This document shows, in pieces, positions 1 through 3,841 of a stretch of DNA of 6,515 nucleotides. Under the pieces are notes generated by a model, which made no database searches, was not told the DNA's origin, and worked only from the letters and a program-made list of their open reading frames with translations. This stretch comes from Aquificaceae bacterium (GTDB lineage Bacteria > Aquificota > Aquificia > Aquificales > Aquificaceae), in contig WFPN01000048.1 of the NCBI GenBank assembly GCA_015487535.1, positions 1 through 6,515 of the forward strand. Reading direction: 5' to 3'. The position numbers and the translations under genes are program-made. Position 1 is the first letter of the stretch. Each line of letters opens with the position of its first letter.

Positions 1-98
1 GCTACCCCTCCACCCATGTAGCCGTGGCTGTTGGCGGGGTTCACAATAGCGTCAGCCTCAACCTCGAGCAGACTCCCCCGCCTTACCTCGATCTCCAT
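1..98 (-). CDS. Macro-domain protein, N-terminal fragment (runs off left edge)
   Basis: Only the first 32 codons are in the window. After a short strand (MEIEVRRGSLLEVEAD) comes AIVNPANSHGYMGGGVA, which matches the macro-domain signature 'DAIVN-AN--L--GGGV': the Asp and Asn that contact the adenine and distal ribose of ADP-ribose, followed by the glycine loop. Family members bind ADP-ribose, remove ADP-ribose from proteins, or process Appr-1''-p or O-acetyl-ADP-ribose; which applies here cannot be told from a fragment. The ATG is the first start codon after an in-frame TGA at 114-116, so the start is fixed. No Shine-Dalgarno lies upstream; TAAAAT sits 7 nt before the ATG. The 73-aa gene ends 15 nt upstream on the same strand and in the same frame, so this may be the second gene of a two-gene unit or have its own leaderless start. 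The fold call is firm; the exact activity is unknown. Confidence 0.82.
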   Translation of the reverse strand, partial: MEIEVRRGSLLEVEADAIVNPANSHGYMGGGV

Positions 99-105
99 AG
101 AGGAG

Positions 106-111
106 ATTTTA
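106..111 (-). promoter_or_regulatory. Candidate -10 element for the macro-domain gene
   Basis: TAAAAT on the minus strand lies 7 nt upstream of the macro ATG, which would put the transcript start at or next to the start codon. No good -35 is seen 16-18 nt upstream, where the bases are close to ACCGAA. Such hexamers are common by chance in AT-rich gaps, so this is weak on its own. Its value comes from the same spacing being seen at hisF, the toxin gene and the PAS-GGDEF-EAL gene. Confidence 0.3.
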
Positions 112-113
112 AA

Positions 114-335
114 TCATACGTAGATGGGTTCGGTTATCTCACTCAGGCCAGCCTCAAGCCTCATCTTTATGTACTTTCCCCTTATGGTGTTGAGGGGGAT
201 CTCCAGGACCTCTCCGCTCTCCTTGATTATCTTTATCTTGTCCTCGTTCAGCTCTATCTCTTTAACGGGATTGCCTGTGTTGGAGTCTATAATGAGCTTT
301 TCCTTTATAACATCCTGAGCAACCTTCTGAGCCAT
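114..335 (-). CDS. Conserved-looking 73-residue protein of unknown function
   Basis: The reading frame is open to 383, but the ATG at 335 is chosen because a strong AAAGGAGGT sits 6 nt upstream of it (342-350). The product, beginning MAQKVAQDVIKEK, is small, soluble and charged, with no signal peptide or membrane segment. Alternating hydrophobic and charged residues (KLIIDSNTG, VKEIELN, KIKIIKESGEVLEIPL, GKYIKMRL) suggest a short beta-rich domain of about five strands after an N-terminal helix. I do not recognise a family. It is the first gene of a likely unit with the macro-domain gene, whose ATG follows its TGA after 15 nt in the same reading frame. A candidate promoter with both boxes lies at 371-398. 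It is far too short to be a DarT-type ADP-ribosyltransferase, so a DarTG reading is not supported. That it is a gene is well supported by the ribosome site, the promoter and sensible amino-acid content. Confidence 0.75.
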   Translation of the reverse strand: MAQKVAQDVIKEKLIIDSNTGNPVKEIELNEDKIKIIKESGEVLEIPLNTIRGKYIKMRLEAGLSEITEPIYV

Positions 336-341
336 CCTTAG

Positions 342-350
342 ACCTCCTTT
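342..350 (-). promoter_or_regulatory. Strong Shine-Dalgarno that fixes the 73-aa start
   Basis: AAAGGAGGT on the minus strand lies 6 nt before the ATG at 335. It decides the start against the upstream in-frame ATG at 383, which would fall upstream of the predicted transcript start. Confidence 0.8.
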
Positions 351-365
351 CTGTTCTTTCTCTGA

Positions 366-400
366 ACTTGTATATAACCCCAAGGGTTGTGCTTACAAGT
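366..400. repeat. Nested inverted repeats between divergent genes (candidate operator)
   Basis: The outer arms ACTTGTA (366-372) and TACAAGT (394-400) are perfect 7-bp inverted copies separated by 21 bp. Inside them is a second perfect dyad, AACCC-CAA-GGGTT (376-388). The two centres lie one base apart (383 and 382). The outer arms overlap the -35 and -10 boxes of the minus-strand promoter, and the right arm ends 12 nt before the hisF -10. The predicted transcripts of both genes start outside the structure, so a protein-binding site on DNA fits better than an RNA hairpin. No regulator is identifiable in the window. Confidence 0.45.
371..398 (-). promoter_or_regulatory. Candidate sigma-70-type promoter for the 73-aa gene
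   Basis: The -35 box is TTGTAA (minus strand, 398-393) and the -10 box is TATATA (376-371), separated by 16 nt. The predicted start near 364 leaves a leader of about 29 nt that carries the Shine-Dalgarno. Both boxes overlap the arms of the dyad at 366-400, which suggests that a bound regulator would occlude this promoter. Confidence 0.5.
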
Positions 401-411
401 AATCTCTGTCA

Positions 412-417
412 TAGAAT
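412..417 (+). promoter_or_regulatory. Candidate -10 element for hisF
   Basis: TAGAAT ends 8 nt before the hisF ATG, predicting transcription from about 424-426 and therefore a leaderless mRNA or a leader of one or two bases. The best upstream partner is TTGTGC (387-392) with a long 19-nt spacer, so the -35 is weak. No Shine-Dalgarno is present, and an in-frame TAG at 417-419 rules out an earlier start. Confidence 0.4.
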
Positions 418-425
418 AGTTATCC

Positions 426-1184
426 ATGCTCGCCAAGAGGATAATACCCTGTCTGGACGTGGACAAGGGAAGGGTCGTTAAGGGTGTAAAGTTCCTCAAT
501 CTCCGCGATGCAGGGGATCCCGTCGAGGTGGCCAAGCGCTACGAGGAGGAGGGGGCGGACGAGCTGGTCTTCCTGGATATAACCGCATCGGCCGAGGATA
601 GGGAGATAATGATAGATGTGGTCAGAAGGGTTGCCGAGACGGTCTTCATGCCTTTCACTGTAGGCGGGGGGATAAGGGCGGTGGAGGACATGAGAAGGCT
701 CCTTGAAGCCGGAGCGGACAAGGTATCCGTGAACACGGCTGCGGTGAAGAACCCGGACGTAGTTCACGAGGGGGCACGGCTGTTCGGGTCCCAGTGCATA
801 GTGGTCGCTATAGATGCTAAGAGGAAAGGATCCGGCTGGGAGGTTTACATAAACGGCGGCAGGACCCCCACCGGTATAGACGCCGTGGAGTGGGCAAAGA
901 AGGTGGAGAGCCTGGGGGCAGGAGAGATACTTCTGACCTCGATGGACAGGGACGGAACCAAGGAAGGCTACGATGTTGAGCTATGCAGAGCTGTCGCAGA
1001 AGCTGTAAACATACCCGTTATAGCGAGCGGTGGTGCGGGAAGAAAGGAACACTTCTACGAGGTTTTCGAAGAGGGTAAAGTGGACGCCGCCTTGGCGGCA
1101 TCTCTCTTCCACTTCAGGGAACTGTCCATCCCAGAGCTTAAGAAGTTCCTCCACGAGAGAGGTGTCGTGGTCAGACTTACCTGA
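426..1184 (+). CDS. hisF: Imidazole glycerol phosphate synthase cyclase subunit HisF
   Basis: HisF takes ammonia produced by the glutaminase HisH and converts PRFAR to imidazole glycerol phosphate and AICAR, in cytosolic histidine biosynthesis that also feeds purine synthesis. The 252-residue product is full length for the family. It opens with MLAKRIIPCLDV, giving catalytic Asp11; the second catalytic Asp is Asp130 (VVAID). The phosphate-binding loops of the (beta/alpha)8 barrel are FTVGGGIR (77-84) and ASGGAG (200-205), and MDRDGT (173-178) is also conserved. Two related half-barrels, each with its own Asp and glycine loop, are visible. The ATG is the only possible start, since an in-frame TAG lies 9 nt upstream; there is no Shine-Dalgarno. 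No other his gene is present: hisF stands alone between divergent and convergent genes, so HisH must be encoded elsewhere. It ends 4 nt from the end of the convergent antitoxin gene with no clear terminator. Confidence 0.97.
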   Translation: MLAKRIIPCLDVDKGRVVKGVKFLNLRDAGDPVEVAKRYEEEGADELVFLDITASAEDREIMIDVVRRVAETVFMPFTVGGGIRAVEDMRRLLEAGADKVSVNTAAVKNPDVVHEGARLFGSQCIVVAIDAKRKGSGWEVYINGGRTPTGIDAVEWAKKVESLGAGEILLTSMDRDGTKEGYDVELCRAVAEAVNIPVIASGGAGRKEHFYEVFEEGKVDAALAASLFHFRELSIPELKKFLHERGVVVRLT

Positions 1185-1188
1185 TATT

Positions 1189-1458
1189 TCACAGCTCAAT
1201 CTTGATCTTACCCTCTACATACTGCCTTACCAAGGTGGCTATAAGGGTTTGATAAGGCACCCCAGTTTCAAGGCTCTTTCTTTTAAGAAGCATTATGTCT
1301 CTTTCGCTTAAGCGTATGCTGACCGGTTTCTTCTTCAAAATAGACTCTGCTCCTTTTCTCAAAGCTTTCTCCAACCTGTTGTAGTCCTTCGTCCTCTTCC
1401 ATTCATCCCTTTCAAGTTCTTCCTCTATTTGCTTTTCAAATTTGTCCAGCTTATTCAT
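1189..1458 (-). CDS. Ribbon-helix-helix antitoxin (CopG/BrnA-like)
   Basis: The 89-residue protein has a charged helical N-terminal half (1-44), the usual toxin-binding part, and a C-terminal ribbon-helix-helix DNA-binding half. The latter consists of strand PVSIRLS (45-51), helix ERDIMLLKRKSLETG and a second helix starting VPYQTLIATLVRQYV (68-81). The run 'IRLSERD...GVPYQTLI' is typical of CopG-type antitoxins. It would dimerise, neutralise the preceding toxin and bind the operon's operator. The ATG overlaps the last 8 nt of the toxin gene (ATGAATAA) and has a strong Shine-Dalgarno inside the toxin's last codons. The sequence is AT-richer than its neighbours (24 G/C of 60 in 1381-1440, hand count), which hints at horizontal acquisition. 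The tail meets the convergent hisF 4 nt away. The family call is good; the exact subfamily name is uncertain. Confidence 0.87.
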   Translation of the reverse strand: MNKLDKFEKQIEEELERDEWKRTKDYNRLEKALRKGAESILKKKPVSIRLSERDIMLLKRKSLETGVPYQTLIATLVRQYVEGKIKIEL

Positions 1459-1732
1459 CGTTTCTACCTCCTAAATATTTTTTGGTTATCTTCCTACTGG
1501 GAAAGATTGTGATTAGCCTTATTACGCTTCCCCTTTCTTCAAAGGGGACTACGTATGCATAGCCATCTATTTCAACTATAAGTAATTTCTGCTCTGGGTA
1601 TCTATTTCTGTTGGGATGTTCTAATATGTCGAGTATTCTGTCTTCGTTGATCGCCACAACTACATCTTCAAAACCAATTCCTCGCTCCAGTTTAAGCTTG
1701 ATATTTTTCTCCTCATCCCAATCAATTACCAC
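1451..1732 (-). CDS. BrnT-like (RelE-fold) toxin
   Basis: The 93-residue protein starts VIDWDEEKN, then RGIGFEDVVVAI (17-28), LEHPNRNRYPEQKLLIVE (37-54), YAYVVPF (58-64) and ends IRLITIFPSRKITKKYLGG. This matches the layout of DUF497/BrnT toxins: 'WD-EKN...G-SFEDV', a central beta-sheet, then a basic 'R-I...SR-AT--Y' C-terminal strand-helix. Characterised BrnT proteins are RelE-like ribonucleases that inhibit translation; activity here is inferred. Toxin-before-antitoxin order with overlapping genes is usual for this group. The GTG at 1732 is forced, because TAG lies immediately upstream in frame and no other start follows nearby. No Shine-Dalgarno precedes it, while a complete -35/-10 promoter ends 6 nt before it. 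Base composition is low (21 G/C of 60 in 1561-1620, against 30-35 of 60 in samples of hisF; hand counts), which suggests transfer. Another small RelE-superfamily toxin is the main alternative. Confidence 0.85.
   Translation of the reverse strand: MVIDWDEEKNIKLKLERGIGFEDVVVAINEDRILDILEHPNRNRYPEQKLLIVEIDGYAYVVPFEERGSVIRLITIFPSRKITKKYLGGRNDE
1466..1472 (-). promoter_or_regulatory. Antitoxin Shine-Dalgarno inside the toxin gene
   Basis: AGGAGGT on the minus strand lies 7 nt before the antitoxin ATG and also encodes part of the toxin's terminal LGGR. Because the toxin lacks any such site, the antitoxin should be translated better from the shared mRNA, which favours antitoxin excess. Confidence 0.8.
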
Positions 1733-1738
1733 CTATTT

Positions 1739-1767
1739 AATGTAGCGTATTGTACATACAGAAGCAA
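1739..1767 (-). promoter_or_regulatory. Promoter of the toxin-antitoxin operon
   Basis: The -35 box TTGCTT (minus strand, 1767-1762) and the -10 box TACATT (1744-1739) are separated by exactly 17 nt. A start 7 nt past the -10 falls on the first base of the GTG at 1732, predicting a leaderless toxin message. The spacer contains the near-palindrome at 1747-1759, which is well placed for autorepression by the antitoxin. Confidence 0.5.
1747..1759. promoter_or_regulatory. Candidate operator of the toxin-antitoxin operon
   Basis: GTATTGTACATAC is a near-perfect palindrome around a TGTACA core (1751-1756); it is one A short of a perfect 14-mer. It fills most of the 17-nt spacer between the -35 and -10 boxes. 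Ribbon-helix-helix antitoxins of this type commonly bind short palindromes in their own promoter and repress it, alone or with toxin. Binding by the antitoxin here is inferred. Confidence 0.45.
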
Positions 1768-1788
1768 CTTAAAAAATGGACTTCAAAC

Positions 1789-2598
1789 TCACCTAACCCT
1801 TCCAGCGTAGGCCCTTCTGATATAGCAGGCGAAGTTCTCACCAAGCAGTTCTCTCGCAACAAAGCGGGCCCTTTCCTGGGCTACCTCCCTGTTTCTCTTT
1901 ACGTTCCAGGTCTTCCCGTCGGCCACGCCGACGATCTTCACAACAGGCTTGAGGCCAGCTAGCTTAAAACCCCTCACTATCTCCTTGAGGTTGCTGAGGT
2001 TCACGTCCTCGGTTTTTGTTTTCCCGTAGCCAAAGAGGAGTGAGTACTTGGCCACCAGCATGTAGAGCCTTTCGCTCTCCTCTACCTCGTACCTCTTTGT
2101 ACTCTTTATCATAGGTTCTCCTGCCTCTCCCCTCACCCTGTAAGAGAGCTCTAGCTCCTCTCCCGGCTTAACCGGGGGCAGCTTTATCACTATCTTCCCC
2201 GGTCTTATGTCGGTCGGATACAGAGTCAAGGGCTCGAATATGTATGGTAGTCTGGAGATAACCCTCTTGGCTTCTATCCTGCCCTCTATGTCCGAGTTCT
2301 TCCCCACCGGTTGCTCCAGAATTGCATCCTCGAGTACAACGCTGTTCCTGTTTTTAAGGGATATATCTATCTGGAACAGGTCCTCTCCCAGCTTTAGAAT
2401 GTTGTGGTTGCTTTCGAGAACACTCACCTCCTTCTTGATCAGCTTCTTCTCCACGGGTATGAAGACAAACACGTCTGCCCTTCTGAAGTTTTTCCCTTCC
2501 TTATCGACGGTTTCGGAGGCGATTTCCAAGGATACGTTCAGGGTTCCCGGGCACACTCCGAAGGAGAGCGATACGAGAGCGAGGATAAGGAACAGCAT
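1789..2598 (-). CDS. Exported protein with C-terminal OmpA-like peptidoglycan-binding domain
   Basis: Of its 269 residues, 1-15 form a hydrophobic export signal (MLFLILALVSLSFGV). Residues 20-165 are rich in beta-strands and end in a 'LPPVKPGEELELSYRVRG' run, as in DUF11-like or Ig-type periplasmic domains. Residues 185-254 resemble the OmpA C-terminal domain: VKIVGVADGKTWNVKRN (220-236) for 'GHTD--G...N', then REVAQERARFVARELLG. Asp227 and Arg243 fall where OmpA domains bind diaminopimelate, so binding to cell-wall peptide is likely. The usual 'G...RI..GYG' tail is replaced by ACYIRRAYAGRVR. The signal has no Lys or Arg before its hydrophobic core, which is unusual, yet no upstream start exists in frame. 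Cys16 is not in a standard lipobox (FGVC), so lipidation is doubtful; it could pair with Cys258. The ATG starts one base after the transpeptidase TGA, with its ribosome site inside that gene, indicating a coupled operon. The exact role is unknown. Confidence 0.72.
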   Translation of the reverse strand: MLFLILALVSLSFGVCPGTLNVSLEIASETVDKEGKNFRRADVFVFIPVEKKLIKKEVSVLESNHNILKLGEDLFQIDISLKNRNSVVLEDAILEQPVGKNSDIEGRIEAKRVISRLPYIFEPLTLYPTDIRPGKIVIKLPPVKPGEELELSYRVRGEAGEPMIKSTKRYEVEESERLYMLVAKYSLLFGYGKTKTEDVNLSNLKEIVRGFKLAGLKPVVKIVGVADGKTWNVKRNREVAQERARFVARELLGENFACYIRRAYAGRVR

Positions 2599-2599
2599 C

Positions 2600-3799
2600 T
2601 CAACCCTCCCTTTTGAACTCTTCTCTCAGTATCTTTAGCTTTCCATTCTCTTTTATTATATACAACCTCTTCAATCCCCTGTCTGAGTAGCTATCGGATC
2701 TGTAAACCTGGTGGAACTCGGCAACGTAGTACTCGACCTCCTTAGACAGCCCCCTCCTGAAGGCTAGGAGGGTCAGGTCTCTTATCTCTACATCTATCCT
2801 CTTCTTGCCGAGGATAACCCTCCGCTTGTAGCGTTTCCACTCCTTGAAGCCTCCCCTCTTCCAGGTGAACCTTCTGGAGTAGTGGGAAAGGTACCTTTCA
2901 AGATCCTTCTCCTCCCAGCTTTCCTCCCAGCTTTTCAGGAAGGAAGCCACATCGTCCAGCTCCATATCCGAGGGGATCTCCTTGAATATGCCTATAAGGG
3001 TATTGCTCAGGGAGATCCTCTTGGTTATCTCCCTAAGATCTGTGTTCCCGGCCACAACGCAGCCTCTAGTGCTGAAGGGTATGTTGTTCCTATCTCCCGT
3101 GTCGCTTCCGTGGAGCCATATGCCGCTTCCCCCTTTGCCCAGGAGCCTGTCCACCGGATTCGGGTAGTTGAGGACCACAGCTATCCCTCCGTATATCTTC
3201 GAGAGCCTCTCCGGTGGTATGAACCGTGTGAAGTAGTAGATACCCTCCGGAGTCCTCCTGTCGCCCTCCCTCCACTTGTCCTCCCAGTCCTTCCCGGTCG
3301 TAACCGGGTACAGGGCCTCGAGCTCTTTCCCCCTGTAAACTAGAAGGTACTGGGACATCTTCTCGACGAGGAAAACGTACTTGTTGTCGGGGTTTTCCAC
3401 TATCACTGGAGGAGGTTTGCTGAACCTCTCCTTTACTATCAGCGTGAGCTTTTCCCTGTAGGTCTCGGGGTTTTTAACCTTCCTTATAAGGGCGTTGAAC
3501 CTGAAGTAGGAGGGGTTGTAGTCAGGCTTCAGCTCTATGGACCTTACGTAGTTGTCAAGCGCACCTTCGTAATCTCCCCTCTTTTCGGCCAGAAGCCCCC
3601 GGGCGAAGAGCCTTATGTATTCAGGCGGCTCCTCTTTTATCTCCTCTGCTACGCCCTTTATTAGGTACAGGTCGTACTCTGTTGCCTTACCCTCGAGGAA
3701 CCTCTCGAAGGGCCTGAGAAGATCCCCCCTCTCCAGGTCCTCTGGATGCCCCCAGATAACGGCGTTTATCAGCAGAAGGATGAAGATGATCCCCCTCAT
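2600..3799 (-). CDS. Exported TPR / L,D-transpeptidase (YkuD) / NTF2-like protein
   Basis: The 399-residue protein begins with a signal peptide (about 1-17, MRGIIFILLLINAVIWG). Next comes a helical region with a TPR unit near 58-101 (AEKRGDYEGALDNYVRSIELKPD). A YkuD L,D-transpeptidase domain follows (about 140-272), then a C-terminal SnoaL/NTF2-like domain (about 281-395). Catalytic residues are visible as His230 in WLHGSDTG and Cys247 in STRGCVV. The His-to-Cys spacing is family-like, but the usual 'S/T-H-G-C-x-N/R' reads STRGCVV. YkuD enzymes form 3-3 cross-links between peptidoglycan stems, attach proteins to the wall or trim stems; architectures like this one (YkuD plus SnoaL, Cds6/YafK-like) are known but poorly characterised. 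An exact 12-bp tandem duplication (2911-2934) lies in the YkuD-NTF2 linker. It is first in an operon with the OmpA-like gene and divergent from the cyclic-di-GMP gene. No Shine-Dalgarno is seen before the ATG. Confidence 0.88.
   Translation of the reverse strand: MRGIIFILLLINAVIWGHPEDLERGDLLRPFERFLEGKATEYDLYLIKGVAEEIKEEPPEYIRLFARGLLAEKRGDYEGALDNYVRSIELKPDYNPSYFRFNALIRKVKNPETYREKLTLIVKERFSKPPPVIVENPDNKYVFLVEKMSQYLLVYRGKELEALYPVTTGKDWEDKWREGDRRTPEGIYYFTRFIPPERLSKIYGGIAVVLNYPNPVDRLLGKGGSGIWLHGSDTGDRNNIPFSTRGCVVAGNTDLREITKRISLSNTLIGIFKEIPSDMELDDVASFLKSWEESWEEKDLERYLSHYSRRFTWKRGGFKEWKRYKRRVILGKKRIDVEIRDLTLLAFRRGLSKEVEYYVAEFHQVYRSDSYSDRGLKRLYIIKENGKLKILREEFKREG
2604..2610 (-). promoter_or_regulatory. 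Shine-Dalgarno of the OmpA-like gene inside the transpeptidase gene
   Basis: GGGAGGG on the minus strand, within the last codons of the transpeptidase gene, lies 5 nt before the ATG at 2598. The TGA-G-ATG junction suggests translational coupling of the two envelope proteins. Confidence 0.7.
2911..2934 (-). repeat. Exact 12-bp tandem duplication in the transpeptidase gene
   Basis: Two perfect adjacent copies of CCTCCCAGCTTT (plus strand; 2911-2922 and 2923-2934) add an in-frame repeat, SWEE-SWEE, at residues 290-297. This is the linker between the YkuD and NTF2-like domains. Perfect identity suggests a recent replication-slippage duplication that keeps the frame. Confidence 0.9.
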
Positions 3800-3810
3800 G
3801 TCGGTGATTG

Positions 3811-3816
3811 ATTTTA
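3811..3816 (-). promoter_or_regulatory. Candidate -10 of the transpeptidase/OmpA operon
   Basis: TAAAAT on the minus strand lies 11 nt before the ATG at 3799, predicting a leader of only about 5 nt. A possible -35, TTGGAT, has a long 19-nt spacer. It sits 11 bp from the opposing -10 at 3828-3833, so polymerases at the two promoters would exclude each other. Confidence 0.35.
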
Positions 3817-3827
3817 CAACAGGGAAA

Positions 3828-3833
3828 TATAAT
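3828..3833 (+). promoter_or_regulatory. Consensus -10 (TATAAT) of the cyclic-di-GMP gene
   Basis: A perfect TATAAT ends 8 nt before the ATG at 3842, predicting a leaderless message or a 1-2 nt leader. The -35 region (about 3804-3810, GTGATTG) is weak. No Shine-Dalgarno is present, and an in-frame TAA at 3830-3832 rules out any earlier start. Confidence 0.5.
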
Positions 3834-3841
3834 TAATCCAA

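Noticed and set aside
1..335. DarTG-like toxin-antitoxin pair (macro domain preceded by a partner gene)
   Set aside because: DarT is a roughly 200-residue ADP-ribosyltransferase; the upstream protein has 73 residues and no NAD-binding motif, so the macro domain alone does not support this.
24..341. 105-codon open frame on the plus strand
   Set aside because: It is antisense to the macro and 73-aa genes, which have a family signature and a strong Shine-Dalgarno respectively; the composition is shadow-like.
336..425. Riboswitch or histidine attenuator leader upstream of hisF
   Set aside because: There is no His-codon run or terminator hairpin with a T-tract, and the best -10 places the transcript start at the ATG, leaving no leader.
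1151..1170. Hairpin CCACGA-8 nt-TCGTGG as a bidirectional terminator between hisF and the antitoxin gene
   Set aside because: The 6-bp stem is perfect but lies inside the hisF coding end, and no T-run follows it on either strand within a few bases. It is probably coincidental.
1770..1800. Terminator after the OmpA-like gene, from a run of six T on the minus strand at 1771-1776
   Set aside because: No GC-rich stem precedes the T-run; only a weak GAAG/CTTC pairing could be found.
2882..3343. 153-codon open frame on the plus strand
   Set aside because: It is antisense to the YkuD and linker part of the transpeptidase gene, whose catalytic motifs are clear.
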